Assembly (NCBI GenBank): GCA_035325705.1
Contig: DAOKZI010000015.1
Coordinates: forward strand, 1-64,000
Direction: 5' to 3'
Source: Ga0077536 sp035325705
Lineage (GTDB): Bacteria; Pseudomonadota; Gammaproteobacteria; Ga0077536
Length of the DNA: 64,000 nt
This document shows positions 1 to 8,339 of the stretch, one piece after another (the stretch's first letter is position 1; every line of letters begins with the position of its first letter). The notes under the pieces are model-generated. The model did not search any database. It was not told where the DNA came from and saw only the letters and a program-made list of their open reading frames with translations. The translations under genes were made by a program, and so were the position numbers.

Positions 1-69
1 CCCCTACCCCGCGACAGCGCTTGACCTTGGGGAGGAGTCCATATACGGGCTACGGGAATGGGCTGGGCT

Positions 70-768
70 TCAGCCGAGATAGCGGCGGAAGAATTTCACG
101 CTGAGATCCAGTGCGCGCGCGGCGTCTGCCTCGCGGTACGGGCGGCCGCCCTTGCGGGCGAAGGCGTGATCGGCGTCGGGGTACTTGTGGATTTCGACCA
201 GTGGGTTCGAGCCGAGGCGGCGTTCGAGCAGCGCGTTGATCTCCGGTTGCACCCAGCGGTCCTTCATCGCCATGTGCAGCATCAGCGGGCGGTGGAGATT
301 CTTCGCCTCGCGGATGTTGTGCTCGATGTAGGTGCCGTAATAGGCGACGGCGCAGTCGATGTCGGTGCGGCAGCACATCAGGTAGCACAGCTTGCCGCCG
401 AGGCAGTAGCCGACGGCGCCGACCTTGCCGCTGCACTCGGGTAGCGACTTCAGGTAGGTGCGCGTGTCTTCCATGTCCTGCACGCCGAGCTCGTAGTCGA
501 ATTCGTAGTAGAGATCGAAGGCCTTCTCGGCGTCGGCGGGATTGCGATCGGACAGCTCGACGCCGGGCTCCTGGCGCCAGAACAAGTCCGGCACGAGGCA
601 GACGTAGCCGGCCTCGGCGAACTCGTGCGCATGGTGGCGCATCGTGTCGTTGACGCCCCAGATCTCCATGATCGCGATGATCGCGCCGGCCGGTCTGCGA
701 TCCGGCACGGCGAGATAGGCGCCCATCTCGCCGTCGCGCAGCGGGACTCGAATGTTCGAGGTCTTCAT
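70..768 (-). CDS. Dienelactone hydrolase family protein
   Basis: A 232-aa cytoplasmic alpha/beta hydrolase of the DLH family. The catalytic Cys lies in GYCLGGK (Cys122), with Asp170 (KDRW) and His201 (DHAF) completing a Cys-Asp-His triad typical of carboxymethylenebutenolidase relatives. The family hydrolyses lactones, enol esters and some thioesters. It is the last gene of the minus-strand catabolic cluster, 4 bp after the SDR gene, so it is probably co-transcribed and may act on a product or activated ester of that pathway. No signal peptide is seen. The family call is firm; the substrate is unknown. Confidence 0.88.
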   Translation of the reverse strand: MKTSNIRVPLRDGEMGAYLAVPDRRPAGAIIAIMEIWGVNDTMRHHAHEFAEAGYVCLVPDLFWRQEPGVELSDRNPADAEKAFDLYYEFDYELGVQDMEDTRTYLKSLPECSGKVGAVGYCLGGKLCYLMCCRTDIDCAVAYYGTYIEHNIREAKNLHRPLMLHMAMKDRWVQPEINALLERRLGSNPLVEIHKYPDADHAFARKGGRPYREADAARALDLSVKFFRRYLG

Positions 769-772
769 CGGT

Positions 773-1558
773 TCATTGCCTCGCGGCCGTGCCGCCGTCG
801 ATGATGAGAATCGTGCCGTTGCAGTAGGACGCTTCGTCCGAGGCGAGGAAGAGGCAGCCGTTCGCCATCTCCTCCGGCGTGCCGGCGCGCGCCATCGGCG
901 TGAGCTGCGCGGCGACGGCGGGATCGTCGAACACGCCCATCACGGACTGGATCATCGGTGTGTCCGTATAGCCGGGGCACACGCAGTTGGTGCGCACGCC
1001 GTCCTTTGCATAGGTCGTCGCCATCGCGCGCGTCAGGTTGATCACGCCGCCCTTCGCCGCGCAGTAGGTGTGGGCCGTCGGCATGCCGAAGAGCCCGGAG
1101 ATGCTCGCGACGTTGACGATCGAGCCCCTGCCCTGCTTCAGCATCTGCCTGAGGCTGGCGCGGTTGATGAACGCCGCGGCATCGAGATTGAGGCCGATGA
1201 CCTCGCGCCACTTCTCGGGCGTCGTGTCGTCCAGCGGATGCATCGAGCCCGGGCTCTTCTCGTTCCAGCTCCAGCCGACGCTGGCCGAGTGCACGAGGAT
1301 GTCGATACGGCCGTAGGCGGCGAGCGTCGCGGCGACGATCTCGTCCGAGGATTCGGGCTTGGAAAGATCCTTGGCGAGCACCGTGCCGCGGCCGCCGAGC
1401 GCATGCACCTCGACCAGCGCCTCGTCGAGGTTCTTCTGCGTGCGCGACACGCCAACGACCGTCGCGCCCTCGCGCGCGAACAATGTCATGCACGCCCGCC
1501 CGATGCCCGTCCCGGCACCGGTAATCACCGCAATCTTGTCTTTGACTCTGTCGACCAT
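773..1558 (-). CDS. SDR family NAD(P)-dependent oxidoreductase
   Basis: A 261-aa classical short-chain dehydrogenase. The Rossmann motif GAGTGIGR sits near residues 14-21, catalytic Ser is in the NVASISG segment, and YCAAK gives Tyr165 and Lys169. The usual NNAG turn reads HSAS, a small deviation. Relatives oxidise secondary alcohols or hydroxyacyl compounds. Its place in a cluster with a ligase, carboxylase parts and thiolase fits conversion of an alcohol to a ketone at the pathway entry, but hydroxyacyl-CoA oxidation is also possible. A 176-bp repeat-containing gap separates it from the upstream thiolase gene. Confidence 0.88.
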   Translation of the reverse strand: MVDRVKDKIAVITGAGTGIGRACMTLFAREGATVVGVSRTQKNLDEALVEVHALGGRGTVLAKDLSKPESSDEIVAATLAAYGRIDILVHSASVGWSWNEKSPGSMHPLDDTTPEKWREVIGLNLDAAAFINRASLRQMLKQGRGSIVNVASISGLFGMPTAHTYCAAKGGVINLTRAMATTYAKDGVRTNCVCPGYTDTPMIQSVMGVFDDPAVAAQLTPMARAGTPEEMANGCLFLASDEASYCNGTILIIDGGTAARQ

Positions 1559-1582
1559 GTCGCCTCCCTCAAGGCTCGTATG

Positions 1583-1722
1583 GCCACCGAGAACACAGAG
1601 AACACAGAGGGTGGAAGAGAGATCCCGGATCCCGGGTTCCGCTACGCTGCACCCGGGCTACGCGAGCTGCGGGAGCACACGACCAACCCATTCTTCCTCG
1701 GTGTTCTCGGTGTTCTCGGTGG
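1583..1722. repeat. Composite repeat: inverted family C boxes around family A
   Basis: A box of the type CCACCGAGAACACAGAG (1585-1610) and its inverse (1695-1722) flank a family A palindrome at 1631-1662 (CCCGGGTT, then about 15 nt, then ACCCGGG). The arrangement is symmetrical, as in a small non-autonomous element. It fills most of the gap between the thiolase and SDR genes. The same C box reappears, again as an inverted pair enclosing A and B repeats, at 37791-38258. Confidence 0.8.
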
Positions 1723-1734
1723 CAAAACTGAATA

Positions 1735-2949
1735 TCAAAACCGCTCCACCAACGTCGCATTCGCCATGCCGCCGCTTTCGCACATCGTCTGCAGGCCGTA
1801 GCGGCCGTTCTTCGCTTCGAGCACGCGCAGGAGGTTGGCCATCAGGCGGCCGCCGGAGGCGCCGACGGGATGGCCGATCGCGATCGCGCCGCCGAAGACG
1901 TTGACCTTCTCCGGATCGGCGCCGACGGCCTGCTGCCAGGCGAGCACCACCGAGGCAAACGCTTCGTTGACTTCGAAGGCGTCGATGGCGTCGATTGCGA
2001 GGCCCGCGCGCTTCAGCAGCTTCCGCGTGGCCGGGATCACGCCCGTCAGCATCAGCAGCGGATCGTCGCCGGTGACGGCGAAGTGCGTGATCGCCGCGCG
2101 CGGCGCGAGGCCGAGGCGCGCGGCGGTCTGCTCCTCGCAGATCAGCAGCGCTGACGCGCCGTCGGACACCTGGCTCGCGTTGCCGGCCGTGACGCTCCAG
2201 CGGATCTCGGGGAAGCGCGCCGCCATCGCGGCGTCCTCGAAGGGCGTCTTCAGCGCCGCGAGCTTCTCGATCGTCGTGTCGCCGCGGATGCCTTCGTCGG
2301 CCGTCACGCGCTTCACGCCGCCGTCGGCCTGCGGCACCTCGATGGCGACGAGATCGCGCGCGCTGCCGCCGGCACCGGCCGCGGCGTCACGCGCGTCGGC
2401 GGCGGCGCGCTGCTGGCTGCGCAGCGCATAGGCGTCCTGCGCCTCGCGCGTGAGGCCGTAGCGCGCCGCGATCAAATCCGCCGAGATGCCCTGGTGGACG
2501 AGGCCCTGCGGATAGCGCGCCTTGAAGCGCGGGCCCTCGCTGTCCTTGCCCATGCGATTGATGCGCATCGGCACCGTGCCCATCATCTCGACGCCGCCGG
2601 CGATCACGACATCGTAGGCGCCGGCGATCACGCCCTGCGCGGCGAAGTCGATCGCCTGCTGCGCCGAGCCGCACTTGCGGTCCAGGGTCACCGCCGGCAC
2701 CGTCTCGGGCAGGCCGGCGGCGAGCGCCGCCTGGCGGCCGATGTTGCCGGCCTGCTCGGCGACCTGGATCACGCAGCCCGTGACGACGTCCTCGACGAGC
2801 GCCGGGTCGATGCCTGTGCGCCGCACGAGGCTCGCGATCGTCTCGGCGTAGAGATCGACGGGATGCACACCGGCGAGCGCGCCGTTCTCGCGGCCGCGGC
2901 CGAAAGGCGAGCGGACGACGTCGACGATGACGGCGCGGCGCGCGCTCAC
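1735..2949 (-). CDS. Acetyl-CoA C-acyltransferase (thiolase)
   Basis: A 404-aa thiolase of normal length. The acyl-accepting Cys93 is in DRKCGSAQQ, followed by NEAFA (about 328-332), GHPVGASG (His360) and MCESGGMANA (Cys390), so the full catalytic set is present. It cleaves 3-oxoacyl-CoA with CoA, releasing acetyl-CoA and a shortened acyl-CoA, or runs the reverse condensation. Its start overlaps the end of the carboxyltransferase gene by 4 bp (ATGA), indicating translational coupling. In context it would split the beta-ketoacyl-CoA made by carboxylation and CoA ligation. Confidence 0.93.
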   Translation of the reverse strand: MSARRAVIVDVVRSPFGRGRENGALAGVHPVDLYAETIASLVRRTGIDPALVEDVVTGCVIQVAEQAGNIGRQAALAAGLPETVPAVTLDRKCGSAQQAIDFAAQGVIAGAYDVVIAGGVEMMGTVPMRINRMGKDSEGPRFKARYPQGLVHQGISADLIAARYGLTREAQDAYALRSQQRAAADARDAAAGAGGSARDLVAIEVPQADGGVKRVTADEGIRGDTTIEKLAALKTPFEDAAMAARFPEIRWSVTAGNASQVSDGASALLICEEQTAARLGLAPRAAITHFAVTGDDPLLMLTGVIPATRKLLKRAGLAIDAIDAFEVNEAFASVVLAWQQAVGADPEKVNVFGGAIAIGHPVGASGGRLMANLLRVLEAKNGRYGLQTMCESGGMANATLVERF

Positions 2950-4406
2950 TTGAATCTCCTGAGCGAGAGCTTGAGTTCGGGCGAGGAGAGCTGCACGACG
3001 GGCGAGTTCGCGAGCTTCATCAGCCGGCGCACCTGGTCGAGCTCGGGCGAGGACAAGGTCGGGAAACTGGTCCGGATCGGGCCAGCGGCGAGCGCCTTGT
3101 CGACTTCCGACGACGGCACCAGCGCGCGCAGGATCAGTTCGTCGTCGTCGGTCGTGCCGTAGCGCTGGTGCAATTCTTCCAGCGTCGGCTGCTCCGGCGG
3201 GTTCGCGCAGATCTCCTTCGCGCGCGGCGCGGACATGATCCTGTCCAGCACGTTCGGGTCGATCGGCGCGACGGTCTCGCCGTAGTGCTTCGCGGCGTAC
3301 TGGATGACCTCGTCCGGGATCACCGAATAGCGCTTGCCGGTGACGATGTTCAGCACCGCGAGCGTGCCGACGAGCTGGCTGAACGGCGTCGCCATGCCGG
3401 GGTAGCCGAGCTCGCGGCGCACGACGGCCGTCTCGCGCAGCACCTCGTCGAGCCGGTCGGCCATGCCGTGCTGCACGAGCTGCGCCTTCATCGTGCCGAC
3501 CATGCCGCCCGGGATCTGGTGCTGCACGGACAGCACGTCGTACTCGGCGTACTGGTTGACGAGGAAGCCGCCGGCCTTGCCCATCTCCTCGAAGTGCTTC
3601 GCGACCGGCGGCAGCAGCGAGGTATCGATATCGTGCGTGTGGCCCAGCAGCTCGACGTTGCGCGTCATGATCTCGATCGACGGCACCGAGGGCCCGTTCG
3701 CCATCGGCCGCACCGCCGTGTGCAGGATCGTCACGCCCAGATCGATCGCATCGAGATAGGCCTTCGCGGACTGGCCGAGCAGGTTGTTCGAGTGGAACTC
3801 GATCGGCTTGCCGCGCGCCTTCGCGACGATCGCGGGCAGCAAGGTCTTCAGCCGCTCCTTCTCGAGCACGCCGGCCGTGTCGTAGAGCAGGATCGTGTCG
3901 ATGTCCGGGCAGACGGACAGCTTGTCGGCCTTGTCGGCGTAGTACTCGTCGGTGTGGACCGGCGACAGCGTGAACATGATCGAGCCCGCGACCTCGGAGC
4001 CGAACTCCTTCGCGACCTTCGCGAGCCGGTGCATCTTGTCGATGTTGAACAGCACGTCATAGATCCAGAAGCTGCGGCAGCCGTGCACGTTGAGCCGGCG
4101 CATCCACGCGTCCATCAAGGAATCCGGCGTGACGCTGAAGGTCACCGAGGCGTTCGAGCGCATGCCGGCGCGGATCTTCGTGCGCGGCATCGCCTGCACC
4201 AGCAGATCGAGACCTGCCCAGGGATTCTCGCGGCAGTACTTGATGAGACACTCGAACATCGACGAGCCGGTGAGATCGATCACGCGGTAGCCGGTGCGAT
4301 CGATGATCGGAGCGACCGGCAACGCGTGACCGGCCTGCATGCGCATGCCCCACAGGCTCTGCTGCCCGTCGCGCATCGTCTCGTCGAGGAATTCGATATG
4401 TGCCAT
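2946..4406 (-). CDS. OadA/pyruvate-carboxylase-type carboxyltransferase subunit, altered active site
   Basis: A 486-aa TIM-barrel carboxyltransferase. It resembles the CT domain of oxaloacetate decarboxylase alpha, transcarboxylase 5S and pyruvate carboxylase along most of its length (MRDGQQSL near 11-18, DTAG near 176-179, VPGGM-like IPGGM, TPFSQLVGTLAVLN). It has no biotinyl domain of its own; BCCP is encoded separately two genes upstream. Compared from memory with Klebsiella OadA, metal ligand Asp13 and one His (His205) are kept. The carbamylated Lys position is Tyr175 and the second metal His is Asn207. The usual SSMS segment before the substrate lid is also changed. This argues against pyruvate as substrate. 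It starts 8 bp after the biotin carboxylase stop and overlaps the thiolase gene. Confidence 0.85.
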   Translation of the reverse strand: MAHIEFLDETMRDGQQSLWGMRMQAGHALPVAPIIDRTGYRVIDLTGSSMFECLIKYCRENPWAGLDLLVQAMPRTKIRAGMRSNASVTFSVTPDSLMDAWMRRLNVHGCRSFWIYDVLFNIDKMHRLAKVAKEFGSEVAGSIMFTLSPVHTDEYYADKADKLSVCPDIDTILLYDTAGVLEKERLKTLLPAIVAKARGKPIEFHSNNLLGQSAKAYLDAIDLGVTILHTAVRPMANGPSVPSIEIMTRNVELLGHTHDIDTSLLPPVAKHFEEMGKAGGFLVNQYAEYDVLSVQHQIPGGMVGTMKAQLVQHGMADRLDEVLRETAVVRRELGYPGMATPFSQLVGTLAVLNIVTGKRYSVIPDEVIQYAAKHYGETVAPIDPNVLDRIMSAPRAKEICANPPEQPTLEELHQRYGTTDDDELILRALVPSSEVDKALAAGPIRTSFPTLSSPELDQVRRLMKLANSPVVQLSSPELKLSLRRFK

Positions 4407-4413
4407 GGTGGCC

Positions 4414-5781
4414 TTACTCCTGCTGCGCGCCGAAAGCCGGCAGCCCGGTCTTCTCGAGCCAGCGCGTGTTCAAATGGTTGTGCACGAAGTCCGGATGCCG
4501 CGCGATGTAGCGCAGCAGCGGCAGATTGGTCGTGAGCCCGCCGATCTCGCAGCGGTCCAGCGCCGCGCGCAGCCGCTCGACGCAGGCCTCGCGGTTCGCC
4601 GCCGTGACGATCAGCTTGCCGATCATCGAGTCGTAGAACGGCGGCACGAGATAGCCGTCGTAGCAGTGGCTGTCGACGCGGATGCCGGCGCCGCGCGGCG
4701 GCGCCCAGTGCGCGATCCGGCCGGGGCTGGGACGGAAATCGTGGTAGGGATCCTCCGCGTTGAGCCGCACTTCGATCGCATGGCCGCGCAGCGGGATCTG
4801 CGCCTGCGTCAGCGCGAGCGGCTCGCCGGCCGCGATCCGGAACTGTAGCTGCACGAGATCGTAGCCCGTGATCTGCTCGGACACCGGGTGCTCGACCTGA
4901 ATGCGGGCGTTGACCTCGATGAAATAGATCGCCTGGCGATCGACGTCGTAGAGGAACTCGACGGTGCCGGCGTTGCGGTAGTTCAGCGAGGCGACGAGGG
5001 CGACGGCCGCCCGGTGGAGCTGCGCGCGTAGAGCGTTCGGCATCGCGGCGCAGGGCGCTTCTTCGAAGACCTTCTGGTAGCGCCGCTGGATCGAGCAGTC
5101 GCGCTCGCCGAAATGCACGACGCGGCCCTGTCCGTCGCCGAACACCTGCACTTCGACGTGCCGCGCGTTCTCGACGTAGCGCTCCATGTACATGGTGTCG
5201 TCGCCGAAGGCCTCGCGCGCCTCGTTGCTCGCCTTGTCGAAGCCCGCGGCGATGTCTTCCGGCGTGCGCGCGATGAACATGCCGCGGCCGCCGCCGCCGG
5301 CGGAGGCCTTGATCAGAACCGGATAACCGAGCTCCTCGGCCGCGGCCTGCGCGCTCGCGACGTCGGCTATGCGATCGGTGCCCGGCACCAGCGGCACGCC
5401 GGCGGCGCGCGCGATCGCCTTCGCCTCGAGCTTATCGCCGAGCGCGGCGATGGTCTCGGCGCGCGGGCCGACGAAGGTGATCCCATGCTCGTCGCAGAGG
5501 CTCGCCAGCGCCGCGCGTTCGGACAGGAAGCCGTAGCCGGGATGCAGCGCGTCGCAGCCCGTCGCGAGCGCGGTGTGCACCAGCAGCTTCGGATCGAGAT
5601 AGGACAGACGCGAGGGCGCCGGGCCGAGCACGACGCAGCGATCGGCGAGGCGCGCGGCGAGGCTGTCGCGATCCGCGACGGACACCGCCTGCACGGCCTC
5701 GATGCCGAGCGCCTGCGCGGCGCGCACGACGCGCGCCGCGATCTCGCCGCGGTTGACGGACAGGACGCGCGAGATCGCCAT
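4414..5781 (-). CDS. Biotin carboxylase subunit
   Basis: A 455-aa AccC-type ATP-grasp enzyme that carboxylates the biotin on BCCP using ATP and bicarbonate. All usual motifs are visible: KASAGGGGRGM (ATP lid), ERDCSIQRRYQK, EVNARIQVEHPV and FYDSMIGKLI. The start is placed at MAISRVLSVNRGEIA, where its ATG overlaps the BCCP stop (TGATG); a longer frame upstream belongs to out-of-frame read-through of the BCCP gene. With separate BCCP and carboxyltransferase genes it forms a three-subunit biotin carboxylase system. No AccA/AccD-type transferase is adjacent, so it is probably not the fatty-acid acetyl-CoA carboxylase. Confidence 0.93.
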   Translation of the reverse strand: MAISRVLSVNRGEIAARVVRAAQALGIEAVQAVSVADRDSLAARLADRCVVLGPAPSRLSYLDPKLLVHTALATGCDALHPGYGFLSERAALASLCDEHGITFVGPRAETIAALGDKLEAKAIARAAGVPLVPGTDRIADVASAQAAAEELGYPVLIKASAGGGGRGMFIARTPEDIAAGFDKASNEAREAFGDDTMYMERYVENARHVEVQVFGDGQGRVVHFGERDCSIQRRYQKVFEEAPCAAMPNALRAQLHRAAVALVASLNYRNAGTVEFLYDVDRQAIYFIEVNARIQVEHPVSEQITGYDLVQLQFRIAAGEPLALTQAQIPLRGHAIEVRLNAEDPYHDFRPSPGRIAHWAPPRGAGIRVDSHCYDGYLVPPFYDSMIGKLIVTAANREACVERLRAALDRCEIGGLTTNLPLLRYIARHPDFVHNHLNTRWLEKTGLPAFGAQQE

Positions 5782-6290
5782 CAGGCCGCCGGCTCGACGA
5801 TGAAGAGGATTTGATCGAACTCGACCATCATCCCGTCCTGCGCGCGCACCTCGCGTACGGTGCCTTTGATCCCGGCGCATACCGGCGCGAAGAGCTTCAT
5901 CACTTCGATCAGACAGACTTCGGTGTCGGCGTCGATGTGCTGGCCGATCTCGACGTAGGGCGGCGCCCCGGGCTTTGGCGCGCGATAGAAGGTGCCGAGG
6001 TTCGGCGCGCGGATCGCGAGCATGCCGTCCGGGATCGGCGCTTCGGTGACGGGGGCGTGGGCGGTCGAGGTTTTGGCGGTCGGGGCAGCGGGCGCGGCGG
6101 CCGTCAGTGCGACGGGCGCAGTGCCGGCGGGCGCGGCGCGCGCCGGTCCCGTCGCGTTCGGATCATTGGACAGGAACAGCTCGAAGTCGCCGACCTGCAC
6201 GTGCATCTCGTCCCAGTCGGACTGCTTGAAGATCTCGATCAGGTTCTCGATGTCCTGCGGCTTCACGGGGGTGTGCTTGCCGGTCGTCAT
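5781..6290 (-). CDS. Biotin carboxyl carrier protein
   Basis: A 169-aa AccB-like carrier. An N-terminal helical segment (IENLIEIFKQSDWDE) is followed by an Ala/Pro/Thr-rich linker (about 48-84) and a C-terminal lipoyl/biotinyl domain. The biotinylation motif reads EVMKL, with Lys132 the attachment site; the usual motif is EAMKM/L. It would shuttle carboxybiotin between the biotin carboxylase and the carboxyltransferase encoded downstream. It is translationally coupled to the biotin carboxylase gene and separated from the dikinase-like gene upstream by a repeat cluster. Confidence 0.93.
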   Translation of the reverse strand: MTTGKHTPVKPQDIENLIEIFKQSDWDEMHVQVGDFELFLSNDPNATGPARAAPAGTAPVALTAAAPAAPTAKTSTAHAPVTEAPIPDGMLAIRAPNLGTFYRAPKPGAPPYVEIGQHIDADTEVCLIEVMKLFAPVCAGIKGTVREVRAQDGMMVEFDQILFIVEPAA

Positions 6291-6351
6291 GCGTGATGTC
6301 CTCTTGGGTCTACGCTTGGTCTTTTGTCCGCGCTTCGCTCGGGCGTCCGAT

Positions 6352-6598
6352 CCCGGGTTCGGCTACGCCTCACCCGGGCTACGGGTCGATCGGCGATGTA
6401 GGTTGGGCTGACGAAGGAAGCCCAACGGGCGTGCACGTGCCACGTAGGCTTCGTGTACGACTCTCCAATCTCCACTCGAACGTGCGCGCGCTTGCAACAG
6501 CATGGGCGCGTTCTACGTTGGGCTTCCTTCGTCAGCCCAACCTACGAGGTTCATTGAGCGCACGATCCCGGGTTCCGCTCCGCTGCACCCGGGCTACG
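6352..6598. repeat. Repeat cluster A-B-B'-A (family A and B palindromes)
   Basis: This fills the 303-bp gap between the BCCP and dikinase-like genes. Family A palindromes lie at 6352-6383 and 6567-6598. An inverted pair of family B hairpins (GTTGGGCT, 9 nt, AGCCCAAC) lies at 6402-6426 and 6517-6541. The right-hand A copy overlaps the 3' end of the dikinase-like gene and supplies its TAG stop codon. The structure could form long hairpins that limit or terminate transcription between the two halves of the cluster. Confidence 0.85.
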
Positions 6599-8339
6599 GG
6601 CGTGTGGCTTCCAGTGCCGCGAGCAGCACGGGTAGGCGTGGTGTCGCGACGATCGTGCGCACGCCGGCGGCGACGGCGGCCTTGACGCCTTCGTCGCTTG
6701 CGATCGCGCCGCCGCGCACCGTGGTCTTGCCGGCGAGCAGCTCGGGCAGGCGGGCGACGTCTTCGCCGCCGTCGACGTTGCCGAGATCGAAGGCCTCGGC
6801 CGCCTCGGCGACGACGGCGAGCGGCGCACGCGCCTCGGCCCAGCGCGTCAGCAGCGCGAGCGCGGGCTCAGCGTTCTCGTCCGGCGCGACGACGGGCAGC
6901 GCGCCGTCGTAGAGGCAGCCGCTTGCGCCGTCGACGGTGACGACGCGGCCTTCGAGCGCGGCCAGCGTGCCTTCGCCGCAGCCGACGACGCAGGCGACAC
7001 CCAGCGCGCGCGACACCACGGCCGCGTGCGAGGTCGCGCCGCCCTGCTCGGTGACAACGGCGCGGCAGACGATCATGCCGTGCACGTCGTCCGGGCTCGT
7101 CGTCGCGCGCGCGAGCACCACGGCTTCGCCGGCCAGCGCGCGGCGCTCCGCTTCATCGGTATTGGTGACGACGATGCCGACGCCGACGCCCTGGCAGGCC
7201 GCTTCGCCGCGCGCGAGGCAGCGCGCGCCCTCGGCCGCGCCGTCGGCGAGCCGCGGCCGCAGCAGCGTGCGCACCTGCTCGGCCGTCACGCGCGACAGCG
7301 CCGTCGCCTCGTCGATGCCGCCTTCCGCGACCATGTCGACGGCGAAGCGCAGCGCGGCGGCCGGCGCGCGCTTCGCCGCGCGGGTCTGCAGCAGATACAG
7401 CTTGCCGGCCTGCACCGTGAACTCGATGTCCTGCACGTCGCCGTTCTCGCGCTCGAGTGTCGCGGCCGCCGCGAGCAGCTCCTCGTGCACGGCCGGCAAC
7501 TGCGCGGCGAGCGCGGACAGCGGCTGCGGCGTGTAGCGACCGGATACGACGTCTTCGCCCTGCGCGCGCGCGAGGTACTCGCCGTAAGGCGCGCGCTCGC
7601 CCGTCAGCGGATTGCGGCTGAACAGCACGCCCGTGCCCGAGCGCTCGTCGAGATTGCCGAAGACCATCGCCTGCACCGTCACCGCCGTGCCGAGGCTGTC
7701 GGGAATGCCGTGATGCTGGCGATAGCGCCGCGCGCGGCGCGAGTTCCAGGACTCGAACACCGCGGTGACGGCCGCGGCGAGCTGCGCGCCGGGATCGGCC
7801 GGCACGCCCTGCCCCGTCGCGCCCTCGATCGCCTTGCGCCAGTCCGCCGGCGACGCGTCCTCGCCGAGCTCGGGCAGCACGCCCTTCAGCACGATGCGGC
7901 CGTAGAGCTCGAGGAAGCGGCGATGCGTGTCGCGCGCGAAGCGAGGATCGCCCGTCACGCGCCCGAGCGCCGCTTCGGTCGTCTCCGTGATGCCGAGGTT
8001 CAGCACCGTGTCCATCATGCCCGGCATCGAGATCGCCGCGCCCGAACGCACCGACACGAGCAGCGGTCGTTCCTCGCCGCCGAAACGGCAGCCGCTCGCC
8101 TCTTCCAACCAACCGACACCGCGCGCGAGCTCCTCGGCGAGACCGGCCGGCACCGCGCCGGTGTCGAGGAAATGCGTGCAGGCGCGGGCGGTGACGACGA
8201 AAGCCGGCGGCACGGACAGCCCCAGCGCGCGCATGCGCGCGATCGACCAGGCCTTGCCGCCGACGAGCTGGCGATCGGGCAGGCCGCTGCCGTCGATCGC
8301 GAGCGTATGGGGACCGAGCTCGAAACTCACGATCGTCAC
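6594..8339 (-). CDS. PPDK-like dikinase, ATP-grasp plus phosphohistidine domain, lacking the PEP/pyruvate barrel
   Basis: A 581-aa protein similar to the N-terminal two-thirds of pyruvate, phosphate dikinase. The nucleotide-binding ATP-grasp region covers about residues 20-325 (VGGKAWSIARM, SVRSGAAISMPGMMDT, QAMVFGNLDERSGTGVLFSR split across 224-242, LQTRAAKR). A phosphohistidine domain follows, with His438 in GGATSHAA. The C-terminal TIM barrel that binds PEP/pyruvate is absent, replaced by about 100 residues without known motifs; full PPDK is about 870-900 aa. Like phenylphosphate synthase and rifampin phosphotransferase, it probably phosphorylates another acceptor. The start is taken as GTG in a GTGA overlap with the upstream stop; GTG at 8330 is an alternative. 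Confidence 0.85.
   Translation of the reverse strand: MTIVSFELGPHTLAIDGSGLPDRQLVGGKAWSIARMRALGLSVPPAFVVTARACTHFLDTGAVPAGLAEELARGVGWLEEASGCRFGGEERPLLVSVRSGAAISMPGMMDTVLNLGITETTEAALGRVTGDPRFARDTHRRFLELYGRIVLKGVLPELGEDASPADWRKAIEGATGQGVPADPGAQLAAAVTAVFESWNSRRARRYRQHHGIPDSLGTAVTVQAMVFGNLDERSGTGVLFSRNPLTGERAPYGEYLARAQGEDVVSGRYTPQPLSALAAQLPAVHEELLAAAATLERENGDVQDIEFTVQAGKLYLLQTRAAKRAPAAALRFAVDMVAEGGIDEATALSRVTAEQVRTLLRPRLADGAAEGARCLARGEAACQGVGVGIVVTNTDEAERRALAGEAVVLARATTSPDDVHGMIVCRAVVTEQGGATSHAAVVSRALGVACVVGCGEGTLAALEGRVVTVDGASGCLYDGALPVVAPDENAEPALALLTRWAEARAPLAVVAEAAEAFDLGNVDGGEDVARLPELLAGKTTVRGGAIASDEGVKAAVAAGVRTIVATPRLPVLLAALEATRP

Noticed and set aside
2946..6290. Annotation of the biotin genes as pyruvate carboxylase or oxaloacetate decarboxylase
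   Set aside because: The carboxyltransferase has altered metal-ligand positions, no OadB/OadG genes are adjacent, and the operon context (CoA ligase, thiolase, dikinase parts) is catabolic.
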